This document shows positions 35,516 to 43,905 of a DNA stretch of 64,000 bases, one piece after another. The DNA lies in the NCBI GenBank assembly GCA_017512705.1, contig JAFWEX010000152.1:1-64000 (forward strand), written 5' to 3'. Position 1 is the first letter of the stretch, and each line of letters starts with the position of its first letter. A program made the position numbers and the translations under genes. Below the pieces are notes generated by a model. It was not told where the DNA came from. It made no database searches and worked only from the letters and a program-made list of their open reading frames with translations. The stretch is from Paenibacillus sp. (GTDB lineage: Bacteria > Bacillota > Bacilli > Paenibacillales > Paenibacillaceae).

Positions 35516-36331
35516 TCACCCTTTAAGAGAACCTGCGGTCAGACCTGCTACGAAATAACGCTGTAACAAAAGGAACAGCGCAATCATCGGAATAGCTGTG
35601 ATCAGAACACCTGTGAGCATCATCGGATAATTTGTCACGTACTCCCCGCGGAATTGCATTAAGGCAAGAGGTAAGGTCAGCTTAGACTTGCTGGTGAGCA
35701 TAAGCATTGGAATGAGCAAGTCATTCCACACCATCACAAGCAAAAACGTCGCTGTTGCAGCCAATGAAGGTGCCGCCAGTGGTAGAGCAATTCGAGTAAA
35801 GAGCCTCCATTCGCTCGCTCCATCCATACTGCCTGCTTCCAGAATCTCCGAATTCAACATACGCATGAACCCCGTCAGCATGAACACGGAAACGGGCATC
35901 AGCATGGCAGCCGACACGATAATCAGGCCCGTCAGGCTATCCGACCACCCGAGTGTACGTGTCAGAGAATAGATCGGCAGCATGCTGACCTGGGACGGCA
36001 CGATCAAACCTGCCACAAACAGCGCAAACACAATTTTACCCACACTGCCGCCCCAGCGGACAATGGCGTAAGCAATCATGCTGCTGAGTAGCAGCTCAAT
36101 CGCAACCGTACCCAGTGTCACAATCAGGCTGTTCCCGAAATATTGCCACATCGGCTGATTGCGGAACAGCCCCGTCACATTTTCCCACGTAAACGGGTCC
36201 GGCCAGCTGAATGGACTGGTGAAGAAGTTGCTGCTTGTTTTGAATGAAGATACAAATACAAAATAAAGCGGTACAAGGATGAGCAGCGCGTACACAAACA
36301 GGATCAGCCGATTGAACCATTTGAAAACCAT
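35516..36331 (-). CDS. CUT1-type ABC transporter permease (MalG-like, 271 aa)
   Basis: Six membrane helices and the permease EAA loop (EAGSMDGASEWRLFTRIALPLAAPS). MalG-like length and C-terminal GSLKG. The start is set at 36331 where AAGGAGGG stands seven bases upstream. It forms the inner-membrane pore together with the MalF-like protein encoded just before it. Confidence 0.93.
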   Translation of the reverse strand: MVFKWFNRLILFVYALLILVPLYFVFVSSFKTSSNFFTSPFSWPDPFTWENVTGLFRNQPMWQYFGNSLIVTLGTVAIELLLSSMIAYAIVRWGGSVGKIVFALFVAGLIVPSQVSMLPIYSLTRTLGWSDSLTGLIIVSAAMLMPVSVFMLTGFMRMLNSEILEAGSMDGASEWRLFTRIALPLAAPSLAATATFLLVMVWNDLLIPMLMLTSKSKLTLPLALMQFRGEYVTNYPMMLTGVLITAIPMIALFLLLQRYFVAGLTAGSLKG

Positions 36332-36452
36332 ATATACTCCCTCCTTCCTCATCTCAAGTTAGTTTTACACGATAACAATGAACTACTCTTGCATATAATC
36401 ACGGCTTACATTTTCTCCGCTAACCGCTCAAGAACGTATCGGATCTCATCGA

Positions 36453-37325
36453 TCAATAGCTCACTCGGTCTGCACGCAACGCCTTGAACTGTACTAGTGT
36501 CAACAGCGCGAGCAGTACCAGGAAGATCATCGAGCCGGCAGAAGCCAATCCAAACGAATAGCTGCCAAAGGCCGTATGATAAATATAGGTGGTCAAAATT
36601 TCAGTAGAGTAGTTCGGACCTCCGTCCGTCATGGTGAAAATGAGATCAAAGGCCTTGAACGACTGGATCGTCGTATAAGCCACTACAATCGTTGCCGAAG
36701 GAGCCAGCAGCGGCCAGGTCACCGTACGGAACACTTGCCATTTGCTACCGCCGTCCATACGAGCCGCTTCATACAGTTCTGCTGGAATACCTTGCAGACC
36801 TGCGATGAACACAATCATCATCTGTCCTGCGTGAGCCCACACTTGCACGGCAGCAATGGAATAGATAGCAATCTTGGGATCACCGATCCAGTTGCGTGCC
36901 ATGCTACCCATGCCTGCCTCGTTCAAACCGTAATTGACAAGTCCAATAGACGGATCGTACATGAACGCCCAGATCAGACCAACCGATACAGACGACAGAA
37001 TGGCCGGTAAGAAATACAGCGCGCGAAGCACTACTCTTGTCTTGGTATTACGTACGAGAAGTAGTGCTAGTACAAGTGAAGTAAAGGTTTGTGCAATCAC
37101 AACCGTTAACATAAACTCCACGTTATTGCCGAAGGCTTTGCGAAATACGATGCTGCTGAGACTGTCCTTGTAATTATCCAGCCCTACAAATGCATACGAC
37201 GGGGATACCCCGTCCCAATCCGTAAAGGAGTAGAACAGCCCCGTCAATGTAGGAAATACGAACAATCCAATGTACAGCAGCAATCCGGGTAACAGAAACA
37301 GGGATAGCTGAAGTCGATTTTTCAT
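36453..37325 (-). CDS. CUT1-type ABC transporter permease (MalF-like, 290 aa)
   Basis: Six membrane helices, FPTLTGLFYSFTDWDG near residue 30 and the EAA loop YEAARMDGGSKWQVFRTVTWPLLAPS in the last third. It starts three bases after the stop of the binding-protein gene with a weak site, so it is translated by coupling. Partner of the MalG-like permease. No ATPase gene is in the cluster; as in many Firmicutes, a shared MsmX/UgpC-type ATPase would power it. Confidence 0.93.
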   Translation of the reverse strand: MKNRLQLSLFLLPGLLLYIGLFVFPTLTGLFYSFTDWDGVSPSYAFVGLDNYKDSLSSIVFRKAFGNNVEFMLTVVIAQTFTSLVLALLLVRNTKTRVVLRALYFLPAILSSVSVGLIWAFMYDPSIGLVNYGLNEAGMGSMARNWIGDPKIAIYSIAAVQVWAHAGQMMIVFIAGLQGIPAELYEAARMDGGSKWQVFRTVTWPLLAPSATIVVAYTTIQSFKAFDLIFTMTDGGPNYSTEILTTYIYHTAFGSYSFGLASAGSMIFLVLLALLTLVQFKALRADRVSY

Positions 37326-37328
37326 CGT

Positions 37329-38603
37329 TTATTTCCCGATATGCTGATCAATGATTGCTTGTGCCTGCTGTGCTGCCTCTTCTGGCGAAGCACCGCTCAG
37401 CACAGCCTGAATGGAGTTGGTGACTGCCTTCTGGTTATCTCCGTTCAGGATCGTGAACCGTGGCTGGAACACGGTCTTTTTGTTCGCCCACTCTCCGGCA
37501 ACCTGAAGCTCAGGTGTATCATACTTCACGTCATTTACCGTTACATTCTGTCCTGTCTGGTTGGCGTATGCGCCAGCTACATCCGGCTTGCTCAGGAATT
37601 CAAGGAATTTCTTCGCTTCTTCCGGATGTTTCGACTTGCTGTTTACCGCAAGCATGAATGTGGTGGTGTGCACCCCTTCATACTTCGCTTGATCGGCACT
37701 TACCGTAATCGGTGCGAGCAACTTTTGCTCCAGATTCGGGTTCTGCTGTTTGTTCTGAGCGAGTTGATACGAACCACTTGCGAGCATCGCTGCTTTTTCC
37801 TGAATAAACAGTGCGCCTGCCGCCGGGTCTTTCGTCCCCAGTGCATCCTTCTGGAAGTATCCTTTATCGTTCAGTTCCTTAATTTGCGTCAACGTTTTAA
37901 CCCAGAACTCGTCTGTCAGTTTAGCTTCGCCCGCTTCAACTTTGGTAAAAATGTCTTCACTCGGCGCATTGTTCATCACCATCGTATTCATGAATTGGCC
38001 TGGGCCAATATCCGCTCCGGCAAAGGCAATTGGAATGATGCCATTATCTTTCAGCTGCTGGCACAGTGCCAGAAAACCTTCCCAGTCCTTCGGTGGTGTG
38101 AGGCCATACTTTTCAAACAGCTTTACGTTGTAGATCGGGTCGTTATATACAAGTTGGTACGGAATTGCATATTGTTTTCCATCATGCTGCCCGGCTTCCA
38201 TCAGTTTCGAATTATACGATGACAGGAACGATGATCCACTCAGATCCGTGAATAATCCGGCCTTAGTGAATGCTTCGAACTGAGCACCCGGGAAGGAAGC
38301 AAACACATCACCTGTGGAGCCATCACTAATTTTGGATTGTACAGTGGATTGATACTGATCCGAAGGGAGCGTCTGCATCTCTACTTGGATGTTCGGATTC
38401 TCCTCTTCAAACGCATCGATCGCTTTGTTAAGCGCTTCGGAATCCTCGCCGCGCCAGTGCATGAAGCTAAGGGTCACTTTGCCTGAACCGGAGGAACCGT
38501 TCTCGCCGGATGATGCGTTATCTCCACCGCCGCAAGCGGACAGCAGGATAGACATCACCAGCATACTGACAAGCGGCAGAATCATTTTTTTCGTTTTCTT
38601 CAT
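37329..38603 (-). CDS. Solute-binding lipoprotein of the CUT1 importer (424 aa)
   Basis: Lipoprotein signal with lipobox LLSAC (Cys 24), then the extracellular solute-binding family 1/8 fold (VTLSFMHWRG, TGDVFASFPG, IPYQLVYN, GKQYAIPY). It captures the ligand outside the cell and delivers it to the two permeases. The ligand is unknown; family members mostly bind oligosaccharides or sugar derivatives. AAGGAGGG precedes the ATG. It lies 14 bases after the monooxygenase gene. Confidence 0.93.
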   Translation of the reverse strand: MKKTKKMILPLVSMLVMSILLSACGGGDNASSGENGSSGSGKVTLSFMHWRGEDSEALNKAIDAFEEENPNIQVEMQTLPSDQYQSTVQSKISDGSTGDVFASFPGAQFEAFTKAGLFTDLSGSSFLSSYNSKLMEAGQHDGKQYAIPYQLVYNDPIYNVKLFEKYGLTPPKDWEGFLALCQQLKDNGIIPIAFAGADIGPGQFMNTMVMNNAPSEDIFTKVEAGEAKLTDEFWVKTLTQIKELNDKGYFQKDALGTKDPAAGALFIQEKAAMLASGSYQLAQNKQQNPNLEQKLLAPITVSADQAKYEGVHTTTFMLAVNSKSKHPEEAKKFLEFLSKPDVAGAYANQTGQNVTVNDVKYDTPELQVAGEWANKKTVFQPRFTILNGDNQKAVTNSIQAVLSGASPEEAAQQAQAIIDQHIGK

Positions 38604-38617
38604 AAAAGACGCCCTCC

Positions 38618-39820
38618 TTAGTTGGTAGCACTAGAATGTTGCTTTTGTCTTGTTTTCCATTTCTCACGGATGATCGGCATTACGGTCTTGCCGAAGATTT
38701 CAGCTTCTTCGAGATGCGGATAACCGGATAGAATGAACGTCGTAACGCCCAGATCTCCGTATTCCATCAAACGTTCTGCTACCTGCTCCGCTGTACCCAC
38801 AATGAGGATTGCCCCACCGGAACGTACCACGGACAAGCCAGTCCACAGGTTCGGTCCAACTACAAACTGCTGCTTCTCGGATAGTTCCCGGAGCTCATTT
38901 TGTCTGCGCTGATTGGTGGCATCTGTCTCGGCAAATGCGGCTTTGGCCTTTTCTATCGCTTCCGGCGGTACTTTGCTGATGATCTCCCATGCTGCTGCCC
39001 ATGCTTCTTCTTCCGTATCTCGAATGAGCACTTGAGCACGCATACCATAACGGAGCGGACGATTTTGTCCGGTCTCCTCTTTCACCTGTTCACGAATAAC
39101 CTCGATCTCTTCGATCTGCTCTTTAATCCAGTCATGTGGCTCTCCCCACATCAGGAATGTATCCGCATGTTCAACCGCCACTCGTTTGGCAATCGGAGAA
39201 CTTCCCCCAAGATAGAAAGGTGGATGCGGCTTCTGTACCGTCTCCGGCATCCCTACCGGGCCTTTGAAGTTATAATATTGACCATTAAATTCGGAGTTCG
39301 AATTACTGGATCCATCTGCGCCTGATTGCGAACCACTTCCAGCGAACTCGGTCAGATTCAATCCCGTCGATTGTGTCCATGAACGTTTCATCACTTCCAT
39401 ATACTCGCTCGCCCGAACATATCGTTCATCATGCGCATGGGCCAGCGGATCACCCAGTTCTTCCAAATCCCGCACCGAACTGCCAGTAACCACATTAATC
39501 ATGGCACGACCGTCAGAGAGCTGATCCAGTGCTGCCCCCATACGAGCCGCGAGTACCGGTGTAACCAGACCTGGGCGTATTGCTACAAGAGGGCGTAGTG
39601 TCTTGGTGTGACCCATCACCGCGGAGCCGACCACCCATGCGTCCAGACAGGCTCCTCCTGTCGGAATCAGCACGAATTCGAATCCCGCCTTCTCTGCTGT
39701 TTGTGCCACCTGCACCAGATATTCCAGACTTGGCTCACGCTCTGGCTCAACCCCTACATACTTGCCATCCCCAGCCGTCGGTAAAAACCACCCAAATTTC
39801 ATCTCTTCCTGTTCGCTCAC
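38618..39820 (-). CDS. FMNH2-dependent alkanesulfonate monooxygenase-like protein (SsuD family, about 400 aa)
   Basis: Bacterial luciferase-like TIM barrel with clear SsuD blocks: FGWFLPTAGDG, LIPTGGACLDAWVV, LRPLVAIRPGL, LDQLSDGRAMINVVTGS, YLGGSSP, LTWGEP-like LMWGEPHDWI and FILSGYPHLEEA. SsuD-type enzymes break the C-S bond of sulfonates to release sulfite. It differs by a low-complexity Ser/Gly insertion (GSGSQSGADGSSNSNSE) before the beta-strand QYYNFKGPV. I start at a GTG (39820) nine bases after AAAGGA; the ATG at 39829 is too close to that site. Unlike ssu operons, the transporter beside it is the sugar type. Confidence 0.88.
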   Translation of the reverse strand: MSEQEEMKFGWFLPTAGDGKYVGVEPEREPSLEYLVQVAQTAEKAGFEFVLIPTGGACLDAWVVGSAVMGHTKTLRPLVAIRPGLVTPVLAARMGAALDQLSDGRAMINVVTGSSVRDLEELGDPLAHAHDERYVRASEYMEVMKRSWTQSTGLNLTEFAGSGSQSGADGSSNSNSEFNGQYYNFKGPVGMPETVQKPHPPFYLGGSSPIAKRVAVEHADTFLMWGEPHDWIKEQIEEIEVIREQVKEETGQNRPLRYGMRAQVLIRDTEEEAWAAAWEIISKVPPEAIEKAKAAFAETDATNQRRQNELRELSEKQQFVVGPNLWTGLSVVRSGGAILIVGTAEQVAERLMEYGDLGVTTFILSGYPHLEEAEIFGKTVMPIIREKWKTRQKQHSSATN

Positions 39821-39918
39821 ATTCGTCATTCCTTTCTATGGATAAATAAATAAAGTCTCATGTTAAAAATAAGATCGGTGTTGTGCAACATGGCCGTTCC
39901 GGGTACGTATCGTTCTTT

Positions 39919-40030
39919 CGATCGGTGTTATCTCCAGATTTTTTTGATTCCCTTTTCCAAAGGGAAAATCCGGAGATAAAGGCGAACACTACGTTTCTTC
40001 AGAATCGATTTCGTCCCCTCCATTACGTTT
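39919..40030 (+). repeat. Dispersed palindromic element, copy A
   Basis: Core TTATCTCC-A-GATTTT … AAAATCCGGAGATAA folds as a long stem with an inner CCCTTTTCCAAAGGG hairpin. It starts CGATCGGTG and has a conserved downstream flank GGCGAACACTACGTTTCTTC. Copies B and C are at 44785 and 55643. Confidence 0.8.
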
Positions 40031-40123
40031 GCACTCGTTAAACCCTATTTTTAAAGCGCGCCTAATTTCTAATTATTTTGTAAAATATACATCCAAATGC
40101 CGATTATTTTACTTGGTTTAATA

Positions 40124-40140
40124 GGTATGGATATCATACC
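40124..40140. promoter_or_regulatory. 17-bp near-palindrome, candidate operator
   Basis: GGTAT-GGATATC-ATACC lies between the two divergent transcripts, where a regulator of the monooxygenase operon would bind. The site could be for the AraC-type protein or another repressor. Confidence 0.4.
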
Positions 40141-40227
40141 AATTGATTTGTCTGTGATCAATGTCATTTCGCGGTAACTTTTTTTTGTCATTTTGTGGTT
40201 TTCTCTCAAATATAGGTCTCTATGATC

Positions 40228-40257
40228 TTGAATATATACAAAACCCACCTGTATAAT
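40228..40257 (+). promoter_or_regulatory. Promoter of the AraC-family gene
   Basis: TTGAAT, 18 bases, TATAAT. The -10 is perfect and the -35 matches four of six. It lies about 60 bases before the start. Confidence 0.65.
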
Positions 40258-40319
40258 AGGTTATTAATAACTATTGTAGAATCTACCCACAATACTTTGA
40301 AGTAAAAGAGGTGTTCCTG

Positions 40320-41198
40320 TTGATCGAGAGAGAGCACATGAAGGAGGACCACCACGAGTTTTTGGATATTGTTTTTTTCACACCATCTGAATTTGAAAAG
40401 GCTGGTGGTGCCTGGCCCATACGTATTGGTCAAAATATGGGAAAATCCAACTATCGTATCGGTCCCCGTACTACGCCGTATCATTATTTGTTATTTGTGT
40501 TGGAAGGAGAGGGCACATTAATTCAGAACGGACAGGAGTATCCTCTTCGTCCTCGGGATGCATTCTGCTTGTTTCCACATATCACGCATGAGTATTGGAC
40601 AGACCCAGAGCATCCATTACAAAAAATATTCATTGCATTTGACGGGACATATGCTACCGAGCTGCTCTCAAGAATTGGATTAACTCCGGAATCTCCATAC
40701 CGCTCTAGTGTACTGACACCCGAAACAGCCAGCAGTATGCGTGCATTTATGGAAGATGTCCGCAAACCGCAAGATCATGCCAGTGATCTGGGACGACTTG
40801 CCCGGTTTCTAGGGCTTTTTGAGCGAATTGCGCGTTCCCCGGCGATCCAGAACCTGCAACCGGACTCAACTATACCTTGGCTTCAAAAGGGGAAAGAGTA
40901 TATGGAACTTCATTTTGCTGGCGGCATAACGGTGGAGGGGGTTTCAGCCCATGCAGGCGTGGATCGAACTCATTTTGCCAAACAATTCCGCAAAGCGTAC
41001 GGTGTCTCCCCTGTTCAATATATTCAGCAGCTCAAAATGGACCAAGCGAGACGTCTGCTTGTGCAGACAGCGCTCAGTTTAACGGAAGTGGCCCATTCTG
41101 TCGGTTACCCGGACTTGTTCTCCTTCTCCAAAGCCTTTAAAAAACAGGTCGGCCTACCTCCCAACCGCTATCGGATCGCGGAGCAAAACAAAAAATAG
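40320..41198 (+). CDS. AraC-family transcriptional regulator (about 292 aa)
   Basis: An N-terminal cupin-like sensor domain (residues about 40-130: YHYLLFVLEGEGTLIQNG and FCLFPHITHEYW) is joined to a C-terminal AraC DNA-binding domain with two helix-turn-helix motifs (ITVEGVSAHAGVDRTHFAKQFRKAYG and LTEVAHSVGYPDLFSFSKAFKK). I start at a TTG (40320) eight bases after AGAGG; ATG at 40338 is an alternative. Divergent from the monooxygenase operon, which it probably controls in response to its substrate. Terminated by a strong hairpin. Confidence 0.92.
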   Translation: MIEREHMKEDHHEFLDIVFFTPSEFEKAGGAWPIRIGQNMGKSNYRIGPRTTPYHYLLFVLEGEGTLIQNGQEYPLRPRDAFCLFPHITHEYWTDPEHPLQKIFIAFDGTYATELLSRIGLTPESPYRSSVLTPETASSMRAFMEDVRKPQDHASDLGRLARFLGLFERIARSPAIQNLQPDSTIPWLQKGKEYMELHFAGGITVEGVSAHAGVDRTHFAKQFRKAYGVSPVQYIQQLKMDQARRLLVQTALSLTEVAHSVGYPDLFSFSKAFKKQVGLPPNRYRIAEQNKK

Positions 41199-41243
41199 TT
41201 TCATACCGCAGCAGCTCTGAACTGTATGTACGTTTTGGGTGCC

Positions 41244-41306
41244 AAAAAAAACGAATGAGGCAAGCCTTTCGCTCAGTGAGTGAGGATAGCCTTATTCGTT
41301 TTTTTC
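41244..41306. terminator. Bidirectional terminator after the AraC gene
   Basis: AAAAAAACGAAT … AGGC pairs with GCCT … ATTCGTTTTTTT across a loop of about 27 bases. Confidence 0.85.
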
Positions 41307-41388
41307 AATGACAGGTTTTTATCAATAAAATGGTCAGGTCAAATATGTATCTTTCCATTTTTTACGTTCACATCTACCTATTGGATAT

Positions 41389-41447
41389 AAAAAAACCTTC
41401 TAGGCTGCAAACAGCAGACACAAATGTCTGCTATTTCGCCTAGAAGG
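41389..41447 (-). terminator. Compound terminator of the dehydrogenase/hydrolase operon
   Basis: On the minus strand CCTTCTAGGC pairs with GCCTAGAAGG and encloses AGCAGACA/TGTCTGCT, followed by seven T. Among the strongest terminators in the window. Confidence 0.9.
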
Positions 41448-41471
41448 AATGATCAACCTGAACGGTAAGCT

Positions 41472-42443
41472 TTACCGCTTCTGTTCCGATTCCTTGGATT
41501 CCTTGGATTCCTTGGATTCTTCTTTTGATGCCTCGGTCTTGCGTGCCAGCGGAATGCCGTTTTGCTTGGCATACCATGCCTCATAATGATGCACTGCCAC
41601 ACCTGCGAATGATGAATGAGAGTCACCCAGTTCGAACACTTTCTGCATCTCTTCGTCCATATTGCTGATCGGTTTGCGGAAAAAGGTCAGGTGATCCCCC
41701 TCGTGTGTATCTCCGAGTTCTGCTCCAATCCAGACTTTTTTGCCCAGATCATCCGCTTCGGCGAGTTCCTCTTTGGAGAGATCATACATCTGTTGCCCAC
41801 TGTCCCGATAAGCCATAATGGCCACCGCATCGAAACGGGAGATGACCCAGTGACTGAATGTCTCCTTGCCTCCAGCCGATTGACGAGCATCGAGCCAGAA
41901 CGGGATCGCTGCACTCATATCGAGTCCGGCAGCCTTTCCGGCTTCCGTCCAGACCTCCATATTGTTCTGCCACTCGGCAATGACACGGCTCTCCTCATTC
42001 TCCCAGCGTCCGAGCTGATACGGCTCGACATCGAGCTGAATGCCTACAAAGCGTTCATTTTTGGCAGAAGATGCATTGTATGCTCTCACCTGCTCGATAA
42101 AAGCAAGTCCCTCGGCCCGTTTTTCCCGATAAGCCCAGTCCGCATGGCCATTAAGAGCGTGCACCTCGATCTCTGCATTTGTCGCCGCTGCTATGAACTT
42201 ACGGTATGCCGTATCGGACACTTCATCCTGAAGCTGTAAAAAAATAGTGTCCACACCCTGCTCTTTGGAAAACGCGATGATCTCAGGTGTCTGCTCTGTA
42301 ATGATTGACGTATCCCACAGCCAGGTCGCCTTATGTTCCTCGTGCGAAAACCATTTAAATAGCCAGGACATCAGTAGCAGGCAGAGCACCACAGCCACAA
42401 TAGCCCATTTTGTCATACCTGCCAACTTGCCCTGTCTTCTCAT
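41472..42443 (-). CDS. Membrane-anchored TIM-barrel hydrolase-like protein (323 aa)
   Basis: One N-terminal membrane helix (KWAIVAVVLCLLLMSWLF), then a TIM-barrel-like outer domain with blocks ATWLWDTSIIT, IFLQLQDEV, HALNGHADWAY, FVGIQLDVEPYQL and FDAVAIMAYRDS. The acidic residues in LDVEPY and MAYRDS fit a glycoside-hydrolase barrel. The C-terminus is a KES repeat coded by three 9-bp DNA repeats. It follows the UDP-sugar dehydrogenase gene by eight bases and has GAGGGG before the ATG. It may trim or release the exopolysaccharide made by the cluster. Confidence 0.75.
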   Translation of the reverse strand: MRRQGKLAGMTKWAIVAVVLCLLLMSWLFKWFSHEEHKATWLWDTSIITEQTPEIIAFSKEQGVDTIFLQLQDEVSDTAYRKFIAAATNAEIEVHALNGHADWAYREKRAEGLAFIEQVRAYNASSAKNERFVGIQLDVEPYQLGRWENEESRVIAEWQNNMEVWTEAGKAAGLDMSAAIPFWLDARQSAGGKETFSHWVISRFDAVAIMAYRDSGQQMYDLSKEELAEADDLGKKVWIGAELGDTHEGDHLTFFRKPISNMDEEMQKVFELGDSHSSFAGVAVHHYEAWYAKQNGIPLARKTEASKEESKESKESKESEQKR

Positions 42444-42451
42444 AAGTCCCC

Positions 42452-43819
42452 TCAGACTAGAACCGCTTCACTAGGCTCTAGCACAGGATGCTGTACCGAG
42501 TGACCAATCTTATAGATGTTCGGGTGTGTATACGCACGGAATGCATTACGTGTATCCAGGATCGGTACACCCAATTCCGCAATATCATAATAAGGCAAGT
42601 CGCTGTGGTTCGTAATCAGCACGATGCAATCATACGTTTTGAACTGCTCCAGATTGAAGGCTTCGCTGTGTACCGTTTCACCGTGTTTGTCCTTGAACGA
42701 TTCTGCATGCGGGTCATAATAGCTCACATTTGCGCCGCTTTCTTTGAACAGCTCGTATACTTCCAATCCTGGTGACTCACGCAGATCAGCAATGTTCGGT
42801 TTATATGACATGCCGAGCAGCAAGATTTTGGATTTACGAACAGACTTCGCGTATTCATTCAGGATTGTAGACGTTTTGTTGAGTACGTAGTACGGCATAT
42901 TGTCATTCGTAGATTGCGCCAATTCAATGAATTTGCTGTAAAAACGGAATCCTTTGGCCTTCCACGACAGATACATCGGGTCGAGTGGGATGCAGTGTCC
43001 ACCGATACCTGGACCTGGATAGAACGGCATGAAGCCGAACGGTTTCGTCGCAGCCGCGTCAATAACCTCCCAGATGTCGATACCCATACGATCACACATC
43101 ATCGCCATTTCATTGACAAAGGCAATGTTAACGCTGCGGAAGGTGTTTTCCAGCAGTTTGGACATCTCCGCTACTTTAGGTGAAGATACGGGAACGACAG
43201 TCTCTACATATTTGCTGTACAGCGCCGTGCCCAACTTCAAGCAAGCTTCGGTTGTACCGCCGATCACTTTTGGTGTATTAAACGTGGTAAACCGCCCGTT
43301 GGACGGGTCCACTCGCTCAGGGGAGAAGCATAGGAAATAATCTTTGCCAACTTCATGTCCAGCCTTTTCCAGCTCTTGCTGGATTAGCTCTTCCGTAGTC
43401 CCTGGATACGTCGTACTTTCTAGCGTGATCAGCATCCCTGGTTTCATATGCAGCTTGATCTGATCCACAACTGTTTCAATGTACGAGGTATCAGGGTCCT
43501 GGTTTTCGCTGAGCGGTGTCGGTACGCAGATGCTCAATGCGTCAATAACGCGTAGCATGCTGTAGTCTGTTGTTGGCTGAAAACGACCGGTTTGCATTAC
43601 TTTTTTCAATTCGTCGGACGAAATATCGTGAATATAGGAATCTCCATGATAGATGCTGTCGACTTTGGAAGCATCCAGGTCGATGCCGATCACGGTAAAT
43701 CCTTGGTTAACCATCTCCACTGCAAGGGGAAGGCCGACGTAACCGAGGCCGACAACGCCAAGTACCGCTTCTTTATTTTCGATCGCATTCAGTAAGGTGT
43801 GAAATTGTTGATTCTCCAT
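42452..43819 (-). CDS. UDP-glucose/UDP-N-acetylglucosamine 6-dehydrogenase family (455 aa)
   Basis: NAD-binding GLGYVGLPLAVEM near the N-terminus, the sugar-binding STTYPGTTEEL, the PERVDPSNG stretch, LLENTFRSVNIAFVNEMA, and GIGGHCIPLDP with the catalytic Cys. It oxidises a UDP-sugar to the uronic acid in two NAD steps. The PERVDPSN and CIPLDP variants are those of the WbpA/TviB-like (UDP-GlcNAc) branch more than of Ugd, but the substrate is not fixed by sequence alone. The start at 43819 has GGAGGG nine bases upstream. It supplies a uronic acid precursor to the exopolysaccharide cluster. Confidence 0.93.
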   Translation of the reverse strand: MENQQFHTLLNAIENKEAVLGVVGLGYVGLPLAVEMVNQGFTVIGIDLDASKVDSIYHGDSYIHDISSDELKKVMQTGRFQPTTDYSMLRVIDALSICVPTPLSENQDPDTSYIETVVDQIKLHMKPGMLITLESTTYPGTTEELIQQELEKAGHEVGKDYFLCFSPERVDPSNGRFTTFNTPKVIGGTTEACLKLGTALYSKYVETVVPVSSPKVAEMSKLLENTFRSVNIAFVNEMAMMCDRMGIDIWEVIDAAATKPFGFMPFYPGPGIGGHCIPLDPMYLSWKAKGFRFYSKFIELAQSTNDNMPYYVLNKTSTILNEYAKSVRKSKILLLGMSYKPNIADLRESPGLEVYELFKESGANVSYYDPHAESFKDKHGETVHSEAFNLEQFKTYDCIVLITNHSDLPYYDIAELGVPILDTRNAFRAYTHPNIYKIGHSVQHPVLEPSEAVLV

Positions 43820-43905
43820 GATATTCCCTCCGGACAATATATTTTGATGTAACTTGTATGAATAAATCCATTCAGATCCTGTAGATCAGATGTCTCTCTT
43901 ATCTT

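Larger units (their letters stand above)
39821..40319. other. Divergent regulatory region between the monooxygenase operon and the AraC gene
   Basis: About 500 bases. It contains a copy of the dispersed palindromic element (39919-40030), a 17-bp palindrome (40124-40140) and the promoter of the AraC gene (40228-40257). No open frame is convincing here. Confidence 0.6.

Noticed and set aside
41389-41447. CRISPR-like or transposon inverted repeat
   Set aside because: A single compound hairpin with a T tract, best explained as a terminator; no repeat array in the window.
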